From Rhodoferax sp. OV413 (GTDB taxonomy: Bacteria > Pseudomonadota > Gammaproteobacteria > Burkholderiales > Burkholderiaceae_C), in the NCBI GenBank assembly GCA_945861785.1, contig CAMAWD010000040.1, positions 1 through 51,944 on the forward strand: DNA of 51,944 bases, in the 5' to 3' direction. Positions 44,484-51,944 of the stretch are shown here, piece by piece. Both the position numbers and the translations under genes were made by a program. The notes below the pieces were generated by a model, which ran no database searches, had not been told where the DNA came from, and saw only the letters and a list, made by a program, of their open reading frames with translations. Position 1 is the first letter of the stretch. The number at the start of each line of letters is the position of its first letter.

Positions 44484-44963
44484 TCAATCGGTATTGGTCA
44501 GGCCAACACCCCAGCGCTGCAACGCGGCGTCATCGGCCACCCGGGCGTCGACCCAGCGGGCGCCATCGGGCGTCTGCTCCTTTTTCCAGAATGGCGCCTG
44601 GGTCTTGAGGTAGTCCATCAGGAACTCACACGCCTGAAAACTCTCACCCCGGTGCGCGGAGGTCACCGCCACGAGCACGATCTGGTCCATCGGATGCAAC
44701 AGGCCGATCCGGTGCACAACCCGTGCGGCAAAGATGTCGAAGCGGCGGTGGGCCTTGTCGATCATCTCCTCGATGGCCTTCTCGGTCATGCCCGGGTAGT
44801 GTTCGAGTTCCAGGGTGCGCACTGCACTGCCGTCATTGCGGTCGCGCACCGTGCCCAGAAAACTGCACACCGCGCCGACCCGGGGATCGTCGCGGCGCAA
44901 AGCCGCCAATTCGGCGGCCAGGTCGAAATCGGCGTTCTGGATGGATACACGCTGTGCGCTCAT
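44484..44963 (-). CDS. moaE: Molybdopterin synthase catalytic subunit MoaE
   Basis: A 159-residue enzyme that inserts sulfur into precursor Z to make molybdopterin, using the thiocarboxylate of MoaD. It shows GAVCSFLGTVRDRN, LEHYPGMTEKAIEEM, RIGLLHPMDQIVLVAV, HRGESFQACEFLMDYLK and the active-site KKE lysines near residue 126. ATG 44963 is chosen; no ribosome binding site is evident, and the frame continues upstream without family sequence. It lies downstream of moaD after about 140 bases. Confidence 0.95.
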   Translation of the reverse strand: MSAQRVSIQNADFDLAAELAALRRDDPRVGAVCSFLGTVRDRNDGSAVRTLELEHYPGMTEKAIEEMIDKAHRRFDIFAARVVHRIGLLHPMDQIVLVAVTSAHRGESFQACEFLMDYLKTQAPFWKKEQTPDGARWVDARVADDAALQRWGVGLTNTD

Positions 44964-45104
44964 TGCAGCATTGTGGCACCGCAAGCGGCCCGCGAGACAA
45001 GGGCCGGCAGGATGTCGCCATGCTGGCGATCCGGCGTGGCGACGCCCTGCCTTCAAGCCGCATCCCGGTGGCGCGGTGCCGCGCGTTCAGACTGAAAAGG
45101 TGGT

Positions 45105-45356
45105 TCAGCCGCCTGTCACGGGCGGAAAGAAGGCAACCTCGGCACCGTCGACCAGGGTTGCCGACTCCTGGCACATGACCTGGTTGATGGCCATGCGCAC
45201 AGCCCGGCCGCGGGCCAGTGCCTCGGCATGCGCCGGGCTGCGCAAGCTCAGCATGGCGCGCAGGCCGGCCAAGTCTGTGGCGAGAGTCTCACAGGACTCG
45301 CTGCCGGTGCCGATGGCCTCGCGGATCGAGGCGAAATAACGTACGGTGATGTGCAT
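45105..45356 (-). CDS. moaD: Molybdopterin synthase sulfur-carrier subunit MoaD
   Basis: An 83-residue ubiquitin-like protein (MHITVRYFASIREAIG, LVDGAEVAFFPPVTGG) ending in the essential Gly-Gly that carries the sulfur. It starts at ATG 45356, seven bases after the moeA stop, so it is coupled to moeA. It works with MoaE, encoded next. Confidence 0.94.
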   Translation of the reverse strand: MHITVRYFASIREAIGTGSESCETLATDLAGLRAMLSLRSPAHAEALARGRAVRMAINQVMCQESATLVDGAEVAFFPPVTGG

Positions 45357-45363
45357 CACAAGC

Positions 45364-46596
45364 TCAGGACAACAAATCAGAGAACGCGATGAAACGCACC
45401 GCCTCACCCGATACGACCGTCCGCCCGGGCGGGTTGTCGACCAGGCCATCGCCCCACACAGCAGAGGTGAGCACGCCTGAGCTCTGGTTGGGAAACAGGT
45501 CGAGCCCGCCCTGCGCATTGCGCCGCACACGCAAGAACTCCCGCCGCCGGTCGGCACGCGGCCAATCGAAATCGGCACGCAGTTCCGCGCTTGGCGGTGC
45601 AATCTGCCGCACCCCCATCAGCGACAGGATGAACGGGCGCACGAGCAGCAGGAAGGTCACGAAACTCGACACGGGGTTGCCGGGCAAACCGAGGAAATGC
45701 GCCTGTCCGATGTGCCCATAGGCAAACGGCTTGCCTGGCTTGATCGCGATCTGCCACAGATCGAGCCGACCCAACTCGGCCACGGCCGGCTTGACATGGT
45801 CTTCCTCCCCGACCGAGACCCCACCACTGGTGAGGATGACGTCGTGGGTCAGTGCCGCCGCACGCAACGCGTCGACCGTCGCGGCGCGCTGGTCGGGCAC
45901 GATGCCGAGGTCGGTCACCACGCAGCCCAGGCGCACCAGCAGGCTGCGCAGGAAAAACCGGTTCGAGTTGTAAATGGCGCCCGGATGCATGTCGGCAGGC
46001 GCCACTTCCCCCGGCATCACCAGTTCGTCGCCCGTAGAGAAAAGGGCCACGCGCGGCCGGCGGCGCACCACCAGCGTCGCCATGCCAACACTTGCAGCCA
46101 AGCCAAGCTCGGCCGGCGACAAACGCTGCCCGGCCACAAGGACCGTGGCACCGAGGGTCACGTCCTCGCCGGCGCGGCGGATCCACTGCCCTGGCTGCGG
46201 CGCCGTGTTGACCCGCAGGTCGGATGACTCCGGCAGGGCTTCGCAGTCTTCCTGCATCACCACCACGTCGGCACCCTCGGGGACCGGTGCACCCGTGAAG
46301 ATGCGCGCGGCACATCCGGGCTGCACCGCGCTGCCGACAGCGCCGGCCGGGATGCGCTGCGTCACACGCAAGCTGATACCGGCCCGCGGCACGTCGGTGC
46401 TGCGCATGGCGTAACCGTCCATGGAGCTGTTGTCCTGCGGCGGAACCTGCAAGCCCGACACCACCGGCAGTGCCAGCACACGGCCATCGGCATCGAATGT
46501 GGAAACCTCGTCGAGGCCCTCGAGCAAGCTGGCATGACCGAGAAGTTCGGCCAGCGCATCGTCCAGTGGCCTCAGGGTGGGACGCGCCGCCGTCAT
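45364..46596 (-). CDS. moeA: Molybdopterin molybdenumtransferase MoeA
   Basis: An enzyme of about 410 residues that inserts molybdenum into adenylylated molybdopterin. MoeA features in order: SSMDGYAMR, FTGAPVPEGADVVVMQED, the MoCF-binding LFSTGDELV (about 178), ILTSGGVSVGEEDHVKPA (about 255) and GLPGNPVSSFVTF. It ends in the MoeA C-terminal beta domain. ATG 46596 is taken as start; GTG 46602 two codons earlier is possible. It follows thrC by about 40 bases. Confidence 0.94.
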   Translation of the reverse strand: MTAARPTLRPLDDALAELLGHASLLEGLDEVSTFDADGRVLALPVVSGLQVPPQDNSSMDGYAMRSTDVPRAGISLRVTQRIPAGAVGSAVQPGCAARIFTGAPVPEGADVVVMQEDCEALPESSDLRVNTAPQPGQWIRRAGEDVTLGATVLVAGQRLSPAELGLAASVGMATLVVRRRPRVALFSTGDELVMPGEVAPADMHPGAIYNSNRFFLRSLLVRLGCVVTDLGIVPDQRAATVDALRAAALTHDVILTSGGVSVGEEDHVKPAVAELGRLDLWQIAIKPGKPFAYGHIGQAHFLGLPGNPVSSFVTFLLLVRPFILSLMGVRQIAPPSAELRADFDWPRADRRREFLRVRRNAQGGLDLFPNQSSGVLTSAVWGDGLVDNPPGRTVVSGEAVRFIAFSDLLS

Positions 46597-46638
46597 GCGC
46601 ACCCCGGGATAGTCAAGCGCCCGGCTGGCATCGCCACT

Positions 46639-48084
46639 TCAGACCCGGGCTTCACAGTTCGCGACGATCAAGGACTTGATCGCCTCCACATCGGCCGGCA
46701 CCACCACCACCCGCTTGGGGAGCGCCTCGATGCCCTCGAAGCCGGCCGGCCGCTCTGGCTGGCGTCCCAGCGCTTCGACAATGGTCTCGGCGAACTTGAT
46801 CGGCAACGCGGTCTCCAGCACGATCATCGGCATTTCCCCAGCCACATGTTCGCGCGCCACCTTGACGCCGTCTGCGGTGTGGGTGTCGATCACCTGCGCG
46901 TTATGGGTGTCGATGTCACGGATCGTGGCCAAGCGGTCCGCATGGGTGCTGCGACCACTGGCGAAACCGAACACGCGTGCGGCATCCGCGAACGCGGGAT
47001 GGGCGCTGAGATCGAAAAACCCATGCTCGCGCAATTGGCGGTCGAACAGGTCGCGCACCAGGGCCGCATCGCGCCCGACCAGATCGAACACAAAACGCTC
47101 GAAATTCGATGCCTTGGAAATATCCATCGACGGGCTCGAAGTTTCGTGCGTATCGGCGCTGCTGCGCACACGATAGACGCCGGTGCGGAAAAACTCGTCG
47201 AGCACGTCGTTTTCGTTGGTGGCGACCACCAAGGCGTCGATCGGCAGGCCCATCATGCGGGCCACATGGCCGGCACACACGTTCCCGAAATTACCCGATG
47301 GCACAGTGAAACGGACCCTCTCGGTGTTCGCGCGCGTGGCCTGGAAATAGCCGGCGAAATAGTAGACGACCTGTGCCACCAGACGCGCCCAGTTGATCGA
47401 GTTGACCGTGCCGATGCGGTACTTTCGCTTGAATTCCAGGTCGTTGGACACTGCCTTGACGATGTCCTGACAATCGTCGAAAACGCCGCGCACTGCAATG
47501 TTGTGGATATTGGCGTCCATCAGGCTGAACATCTGCGCCTGCTGGAAAGGGCTCATGCGGCCATGCGGGCTGGTCATGAACACCGAGACGCCCTTCTTGC
47601 CGCGCATCGCAGATTCCGCGGCGCTGCCGGTGTCGCCGCTGGTGGCGCCCAGGATGTTCAGGGACTCGCCACGCCGGGCCAGTTCGTATTCGAACAGGTT
47701 GCCCAGCAGTTGCATGGCCATGTCCTTGAACGCCAGGGTCGGGCCATTGGACAGGGCTTGCAGGTAGAACGCAGCCGCGTTGCTGGACGCCTTGTCTACC
47801 AGACGACGCAACGGCACGATCTCGGGCGAGCCAAACACCTCCCGGGTGTAGGTCCTGGCACAGATGGACCGCAGCTCGACCGCGGGGATGTCGTCCACAT
47901 ACAGCGACAGGACCTCGAACGCCAGTTCGGCATACGGCAACCCTCGCCAACGGGTGAGGGTGGCGTCGTCGACGCGCGGGTAACGGCTGGGAAGGTACAA
48001 GCCGCCATCGGGTGCCAGGCCCTCCAGCAGGATGTCGCAGAAACGTTGCTGCGAGGCATGGCCCCGTGTCGACACGTAGTCCAT
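46639..48084 (-). CDS. thrC: Threonine synthase
   Basis: A 481-residue PLP enzyme that converts phosphohomoserine to threonine. It has the long-type threonine synthase N-terminal (MDYVSTRGHASQQRFCDILLEGLAPDGGLYLP), the PLP lysine in TLAFKDMAMQLLG (about 111), and SGDTGSAAESAM and VPSGNFGNVCAG phosphate and cofactor contacts. It overlaps the hom stop by one base (TGATG), so both threonine enzymes are made together. Confidence 0.96.
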   Translation of the reverse strand: MDYVSTRGHASQQRFCDILLEGLAPDGGLYLPSRYPRVDDATLTRWRGLPYAELAFEVLSLYVDDIPAVELRSICARTYTREVFGSPEIVPLRRLVDKASSNAAAFYLQALSNGPTLAFKDMAMQLLGNLFEYELARRGESLNILGATSGDTGSAAESAMRGKKGVSVFMTSPHGRMSPFQQAQMFSLMDANIHNIAVRGVFDDCQDIVKAVSNDLEFKRKYRIGTVNSINWARLVAQVVYYFAGYFQATRANTERVRFTVPSGNFGNVCAGHVARMMGLPIDALVVATNENDVLDEFFRTGVYRVRSSADTHETSSPSMDISKASNFERFVFDLVGRDAALVRDLFDRQLREHGFFDLSAHPAFADAARVFGFASGRSTHADRLATIRDIDTHNAQVIDTHTADGVKVAREHVAGEMPMIVLETALPIKFAETIVEALGRQPERPAGFEGIEALPKRVVVVPADVEAIKSLIVANCEARV

Positions 48085-49448
48085 CAGGCCAGCTCTTCCT
48101 TGCGGATGCGGGTAATCTTCTGCAAAACGCTGGGCAGGGACTGCATCTGTGCGAGCGCATCGTTCATCGTGCCTTCACGGGTGTCATGGGTCAGGATGAT
48201 CAGGTCGGTCTGCGCCACTTGCGGATCGGCGCCGCCTGCTGCTGCTGGGCCGACTTCGTCGGCCTCGCGCTGGAGCATGGCATCGATGCTGATTCCCGCC
48301 TCCGCAAGAATGCCGGTGACCTTCGCCAGCACTCCCGCCTGGTCGGCAACACGCAGGCGCAGGTAGTAGGCGGTGACGATCTCGCTCATCGGCATCACCG
48401 GCAGGTCACTCATGGCGTCCGGCTGGAACGCCAGATGCGGAACCCGGTGCGCAGCGTCCGCCGTGTGCAGCCGCGTGATGTCCACCAGATCGGCGATCAC
48501 CGCGCTGGCCGTCGGTTCGCTGCCCGCGCCCTTGCCGTAATACAGGGTGGTGCCCACAGCGTCGCCCTGCACCATCACCGCATTCATCGCGCCTTCCACG
48601 TTGGCGATCAGCCGTTTCTGCGGCACCAGGCTCGGGTGCACGCGCAACTCGATGCCACGCACTTTGCCCGTCGTGGCGTCGACACTTCGCTTGGTGATTC
48701 CGAGCAACTTGATGCGGTAGCCCAATTGCCCGGCGTACTGGATGTCCTGGGCAGTCAGCGCAGTGATTCCTTCGACATAGGCCTTGTCGAACTGGACCGG
48801 TATACCAAACGCGATGGCCGACATGATGGTGGCCTTGTGCGCCGCGTCCACTCCCTCGATGTCGAAGGTGGGATCCGCCTCGGCATAACCCAGGCGCTGT
48901 GCTTCCTTGAGCACGACCGCGAAGTCCAGGCCCTTGTCGCGCATCTCGCTCAGGATGAAGTTGGTGGTTCCGTTGATGATGCCGGCGATCCACTGGATGC
49001 TGTTGGCAGTCAGGCCTTCGCGCAGCGCCTTGATGATGGGGATGCCACCCGCCACCGCAGCCTCGAACGCCACGATCACACCCTTGGCATGGGCGGCTGC
49101 GAAGATCTCGGTGCCATGCACGGCCAGCAAAGCCTTGTTGGCGGTGACCACATGTTTGCCGGCGGCAATGGCCTCCATCACCAGTTGCCTCGCAATGCCG
49201 TAACCCCCGATCAGTTCGATCACGATGTCGATGTCCGGGTTGGCGATCACCGCGCGCGCGTCGCTCACAACCCGCACCTGCGGACCGACAAGGGCCTGGG
49301 CACGGGCCACATCCAGGTCGGCAACCATGGTGATTTCGATGCCGCGCCCGGCGCGGCGCAGGATTTCTGCCTGGTTGCGCTTGAGGACGCTGAACGTGCC
49401 GCTGCCGACAATGCCGATGCCCAGGAGTCCGACTTGGATGGGGTTCAT
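48084..49448 (-). CDS. hom: Homoserine dehydrogenase
   Basis: A 454-residue enzyme reducing aspartate semialdehyde to homoserine, a step to threonine and methionine. It has the NAD(P) Rossmann motif GLLGIGIVGSGTF (about 8-20), the catalytic region NFILSEMRDKGLDF and EADPTFDIEGVDAAHK, and a C-terminal ACT domain (about 350-440) for feedback control by threonine. It is monofunctional, not fused to aspartokinase. It starts 33 bases after the aminotransferase gene; the pyrimidine-rich gap has no clear ribosome binding site. Confidence 0.96.
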   Translation of the reverse strand: MNPIQVGLLGIGIVGSGTFSVLKRNQAEILRRAGRGIEITMVADLDVARAQALVGPQVRVVSDARAVIANPDIDIVIELIGGYGIARQLVMEAIAAGKHVVTANKALLAVHGTEIFAAAHAKGVIVAFEAAVAGGIPIIKALREGLTANSIQWIAGIINGTTNFILSEMRDKGLDFAVVLKEAQRLGYAEADPTFDIEGVDAAHKATIMSAIAFGIPVQFDKAYVEGITALTAQDIQYAGQLGYRIKLLGITKRSVDATTGKVRGIELRVHPSLVPQKRLIANVEGAMNAVMVQGDAVGTTLYYGKGAGSEPTASAVIADLVDITRLHTADAAHRVPHLAFQPDAMSDLPVMPMSEIVTAYYLRLRVADQAGVLAKVTGILAEAGISIDAMLQREADEVGPAAAGGADPQVAQTDLIILTHDTREGTMNDALAQMQSLPSVLQKITRIRKEELA

Positions 49449-49481
49449 GAAAATAGGTAGAGTGAGTGAGAGGTAAAAGTG

Positions 49482-50750
49482 TCAGCCGCGCGCCGCCACC
49501 AACTTGATCGGGCCGCGCGAGCTTGTATCGCTGTGGCGCTTGCGGTAGAGCTCCAGGAAACGCGCGATCCGGCCGATGGCTTCACGCAGGTCGTCTTCAT
49601 GGGGCAGGAAAACAATCCGGAAATGGTCTGGGTTGGCCCAGTTGAAACCAGTGCCCTGCACCAGCATGACCTTGGTTTCCTCGAGCAGTTCCAGCACGAA
49701 GTCCTGGTCGTTGTCGATCGGATAGATTCCGGGGTCGAGTCGCGGAAACATGTACAGGGCCGCTTGAGGTTTGACACAACTCACCCCCGGGATCGCGGTG
49801 ATCAGGTCATAGGCGAGGTCACGCTGGCGCCGCAGGCGACCGCCCTCGGCGACCAGGTCATTGATGCTCTGGTACCCACCCAGTGCGGTCTGGATCGCCC
49901 ACTGGCCCGGCACATTGGGACACAGGCGCAGGTTGGACATCATGTTCAGGCCGTCGATGTAGTCCCGGGCCGGCTTCTTGTCGCCCGATACGATCATCCA
50001 GCCGGAGCGGTATCCGCAGGAGCGGTAACTCTTGCTCAGGCTGTTGAAGGTCAGGGTCAACACGTCGTCGCTCAGGGATGCAATGGCTGTGTGGCGCGCA
50101 CCGTCGTACAGGACCTTGTCGTACACCTCGTCGGCAAAGATCACCAGGCCATGCTCGCGCGCGATCCCGATGATCCCCTTGAGCAGTTCGTCGGAGTACA
50201 GAGCCCCGGTGGGGTTGTTCGGATTGATGACAACAATGCCCTTGGTGCGCGCCGTGACCTTGGCACGGATATCGTCCAGGTCGGGCATCCATCCGTTGGC
50301 TTCGTCACACAGGTAATGCACAGAATTGCCGCCAGACAACACCACCGCCGCCGTCCACAAGGGATAGTCCGGCGAAGGGATCAACATTTCATCGCCATCG
50401 TTGAGCATCGCGTTGCTGGCCATCACGATAAGTTCGGATGCGCCGTTGCCGAGGTAGATGTCGTCGAGTACCACGCCCTTGACACCTTGCTGCTGGGTGT
50501 AATGCATCACGGCCTTGCGCGCGGCAAAGATACCCTTGCTGTCGGAGTAACCGGCGGAATTGGGCAGGTTCCGGATCATGTCCTGCTGGATCTCTTCCGG
50601 TGCATCGAACCCGAACACCGCCAGGTTGCCGATGTTGAGCTTGATGATCTTGTGCCCCTCTTCTTCCATCCGGTGCGCGCACTCCAGGATCGGGCCGCGA
50701 ATGTCGTAACAGACGTTGTCGAGCTTGGTGGATTTGCGAATCGATTTCAT
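49482..50750 (-). CDS. alaA: Pyridoxal-phosphate aminotransferase, AlaA-like
   Basis: A 422-residue class I aminotransferase. Motifs: YLGNGASELIVMASNA, NPNNPTGALYSDELL, the aspartate in IFADEVYDKVLYDG, the PLP lysine in LTFNSLSKSYRSCGYRSGW and the carboxylate-binding region FRIVFLPHEDDL. The layout matches AlaA (glutamate-pyruvate aminotransferase) that stands beside hom in Burkholderiales. It starts at ATG 50750 with GGAGTGACC ahead; the frame to 50840 runs into the divergent gene. Probable first gene of the hom-thrC-moeA-moaDE operon. Confidence 0.92.
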   Translation of the reverse strand: MKSIRKSTKLDNVCYDIRGPILECAHRMEEEGHKIIKLNIGNLAVFGFDAPEEIQQDMIRNLPNSAGYSDSKGIFAARKAVMHYTQQQGVKGVVLDDIYLGNGASELIVMASNAMLNDGDEMLIPSPDYPLWTAAVVLSGGNSVHYLCDEANGWMPDLDDIRAKVTARTKGIVVINPNNPTGALYSDELLKGIIGIAREHGLVIFADEVYDKVLYDGARHTAIASLSDDVLTLTFNSLSKSYRSCGYRSGWMIVSGDKKPARDYIDGLNMMSNLRLCPNVPGQWAIQTALGGYQSINDLVAEGGRLRRQRDLAYDLITAIPGVSCVKPQAALYMFPRLDPGIYPIDNDQDFVLELLEETKVMLVQGTGFNWANPDHFRIVFLPHEDDLREAIGRIARFLELYRKRHSDTSSRGPIKLVAARG

Positions 50751-50786
50751 GGTCACTCCAGGAGGTTCGCAGGCATTCAGAAAACC

Positions 50787-50792
50787 TATAAT
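50787..50792 (+). promoter_or_regulatory. Candidate -10 box for the Mth938-like gene
   Basis: TATAAT lies 29 bases before the start codon of the Mth938-like gene, in the 70-base divergent spacer with alaA. No good -35 box is seen, so this is a weak call. Confidence 0.35.
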
Positions 50793-50820
50793 TTGACCAC
50801 AGTTCCGACGGCGCATATCC

Positions 50821-51201
50821 ATGAAACTCCAGCCAGACAAATCATCCGTTCAGACCATTACGGGTTATGGCCCGGGCTGGATCGCGGTCGACGGCGAGCG
50901 CATCAGCAGCAGCATCGTGATCAGTTCGACCGGTTTGCGTCAGCCCTGGGATTGCTGCACTTTCTCCGAGCTCACCCCGCAGCATTTCGCATTGCTGGCC
51001 GGTATCGAGGCGGAACTGGTGATCTTCGGCAGTGGCGACCGAATCAGGTTCCCGAGCCCCGCGTGGCTCGCACCTTTGATGGCCAGACGAATTGGCCTCG
51101 AGACCATGGACACCCGCGCTGCCTGCCGGACCTACAACATTCTCTCGGGCGAGGGACGGCTGGTGGCAGGCGCATTTCTGATTGAAGACAGCGCGCGATA
51201 A
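50821..51201 (+). CDS. Mth938-like domain protein (DUF498/NDUFAF3 type)
   Basis: A 126-residue single-domain protein: ITGYGPGWIAVDGERISSSI, then PWDCCTFSELTPQHFALL and VIFGSGDRIRFPSP, with ETMDTRAACRTYNILSGEGR at the end. These features match the Mth938-like fold, whose eukaryotic relatives assist complex I assembly. The bacterial function is unknown to me. It diverges from alaA and runs towards bcp, 125 bases away. Confidence 0.88.
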   Translation: MKLQPDKSSVQTITGYGPGWIAVDGERISSSIVISSTGLRQPWDCCTFSELTPQHFALLAGIEAELVIFGSGDRIRFPSPAWLAPLMARRIGLETMDTRAACRTYNILSGEGRLVAGAFLIEDSAR

Positions 51202-51326
51202 GGCAATTTCACGACACTTTTGCGGCTAAAATAGCGAGCTGCGGTCGATGCCGGTCATATGTTTCACAAGCATGTTTCCCATCCGCCAGACCCTGACACA
51301 TTCTGCACGCGAGACTCAAAAAACTT

Positions 51327-51803
51327 ATGGCGATCGTTGTCAACAAACCCCTGCCCGAATTCGAAGCCAATGCCACCAGCGGTGTCAAGGTATCCAATAC
51401 AACACACGTCGGCAAGACCATGGTGCTGTATTTCTACCCCAAGGACAACACCCCGGGTTGCACCACCGAAGCGATGCAGTTCCGCGACAAATACAAGGAT
51501 TTCGTGAAAGCTGGCGCTGCGGTGTTCGGCGTCTCGCGCGACAACATGAAGTCGCATGAAGACTTCAAGCTCAAGCTCGAGCTGCCATTCGAACTCATCG
51601 CCGATACCGAAGAAAAGATGTGCCACATGTTTGGCGTAGTCAAGAACAAGATCATGTACGGAAAGAAGGTCAAGGGCATCGAACGCAGCACCTTTCTGAT
51701 CGGGGCCGACGGCCTTTTGAAGGAAGAGTGGCGAGGCCTCAAGGTACCCGGTCACGTGGACGACGTCCTCAAGGCTGTGAAGGCGCTGAAAAAGGCCGCC
51801 TGA
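51327..51803 (+). CDS. bcp: Thiol peroxidase Bcp/PrxQ
   Basis: A 158-residue peroxiredoxin that reduces hydroperoxides with thioredoxin or related reductants. The peroxidatic Cys45 sits in DNTPGCTTEAMQFRD and Arg117 and Thr42 positions are conserved in context. The resolving Cys50 of E. coli Bcp is Met here; the only other Cys is C99, so the mechanism may be one-Cys or use another partner. ATG 51327; a terminator follows 75 bases after the stop. Confidence 0.95.
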   Translation: MAIVVNKPLPEFEANATSGVKVSNTTHVGKTMVLYFYPKDNTPGCTTEAMQFRDKYKDFVKAGAAVFGVSRDNMKSHEDFKLKLELPFELIADTEEKMCHMFGVVKNKIMYGKKVKGIERSTFLIGADGLLKEEWRGLKVPGHVDDVLKAVKALKKAA

Positions 51804-51878
51804 TCCGCCTCTGGCGGGTCATGGTGCTCAAGCATAATGGGCTACATGGTGCTGAACCCGGCCTGCGAAAATCCCCTC

Positions 51879-51909
51879 AAAGCCGCCTTGGTCCACGGCG
51901 GCTTTTTCT
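51879..51909 (+). terminator. Intrinsic terminator after bcp
   Basis: AAAGCCGCC (51879-51887) and GGCGGCTTT (51897-51905) form a nine-pair stem with a nine-base loop, then T-rich sequence. It ends the bcp transcript; no other gene lies between 51804 and the window end. Confidence 0.85.
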
Positions 51910-51944
51910 TTTTTCTGTCGCCGGGCCGCGGCCACCAGCCAGTA

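Overview
The window looks like a piece of a betaproteobacterial chromosome (order Burkholderiales, most like the family Comamonadaceae, Rhodoferax/Polaromonas-type). This is inferred from gene content and order: infC-rpmI-rplT-pheS-pheT-ihfA-merR-tRNA-Pro, the alanyl/aspartate-type aminotransferase-hom-thrC-moeA-moaD-moaE string, a DUF3138-type porin, and an Ala/Lys-rich H1-like tail fused to a SWIB domain. The DNA is GC-rich, so many long antisense open frames are shadows of real genes. No database search was possible; names rest on recognised motifs and context.

Layout. 1-2111: edge of a mobile element with a partial small gene, a P4-type integrase that has lost its catalytic C-terminus, and scar DNA, ending at tRNA-Pro(GGG) (2112-2188). 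2224-10303 (minus strand): MerR-type regulator, IHF alpha, PheT, PheS, L20, L35, IF3 (ATC start) and ThrS. ThrS is preceded by what looks like a classical threonine attenuator, with an 11-residue leader peptide carrying four Thr codons followed by an intrinsic terminator. 10357-11676: isocitrate lyase, with two near-identical palindromic operators upstream. 11915-25996 (minus strand): a large polyamine cluster with an RraA-like fragment, a D-amino-acid dehydrogenase-like oxidase, agmatinase, a PuuB-like oxidase, a decayed PuuD tail, a PuuA-like glutamate-polyamine ligase, a SpuC-like aminotransferase, the PotFGHI putrescine importer, a DUF3138-type porin and a second glutamine-synthetase-fold ligase.

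26292-26747: H1-like/SWIB DNA-binding protein. 26972-32541 (plus strand): complete dipeptide/oligopeptide ABC importer, permeases and ATPases first, binding protein last. 32630-34709: DUF885-like protein and small ORFs. 34711-37670 (minus): a ThDP-dependent acetolactate-synthase-like enzyme co-transcribed with an MFS transporter; a second MFS gene diverges from it. 38903-40671 (minus): hotdog thioesterase, small membrane protein, enoyl-CoA hydratase-like enzyme. 40938-43538: ClpB with a heat-shock-type promoter. 43637-44209: conserved hypothetical. 44217-44463: degraded remnants of a Bug/TctC receptor and an amidohydrolase. 44484-50750 (minus): molybdopterin synthase (MoaD/MoaE), MoeA, threonine synthase, homoserine dehydrogenase, AlaA-like aminotransferase. 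50821-51803 (plus): Mth938-like protein and a Bcp/PrxQ peroxiredoxin.

How the genes fit together. The 11.9-26.0 kb cluster would take agmatine or putrescine into the cell and funnel it to GABA or succinate by either glutamylation (PuuA/PuuB) or transamination (SpuC). Its hydrolase PuuD is broken and no aldehyde dehydrogenase is in view, so the route must rely on other genes. The most notable regulatory signals are the thrS attenuator, the aceA operators, and the repeated palindromes just downstream of the second ligase gene.
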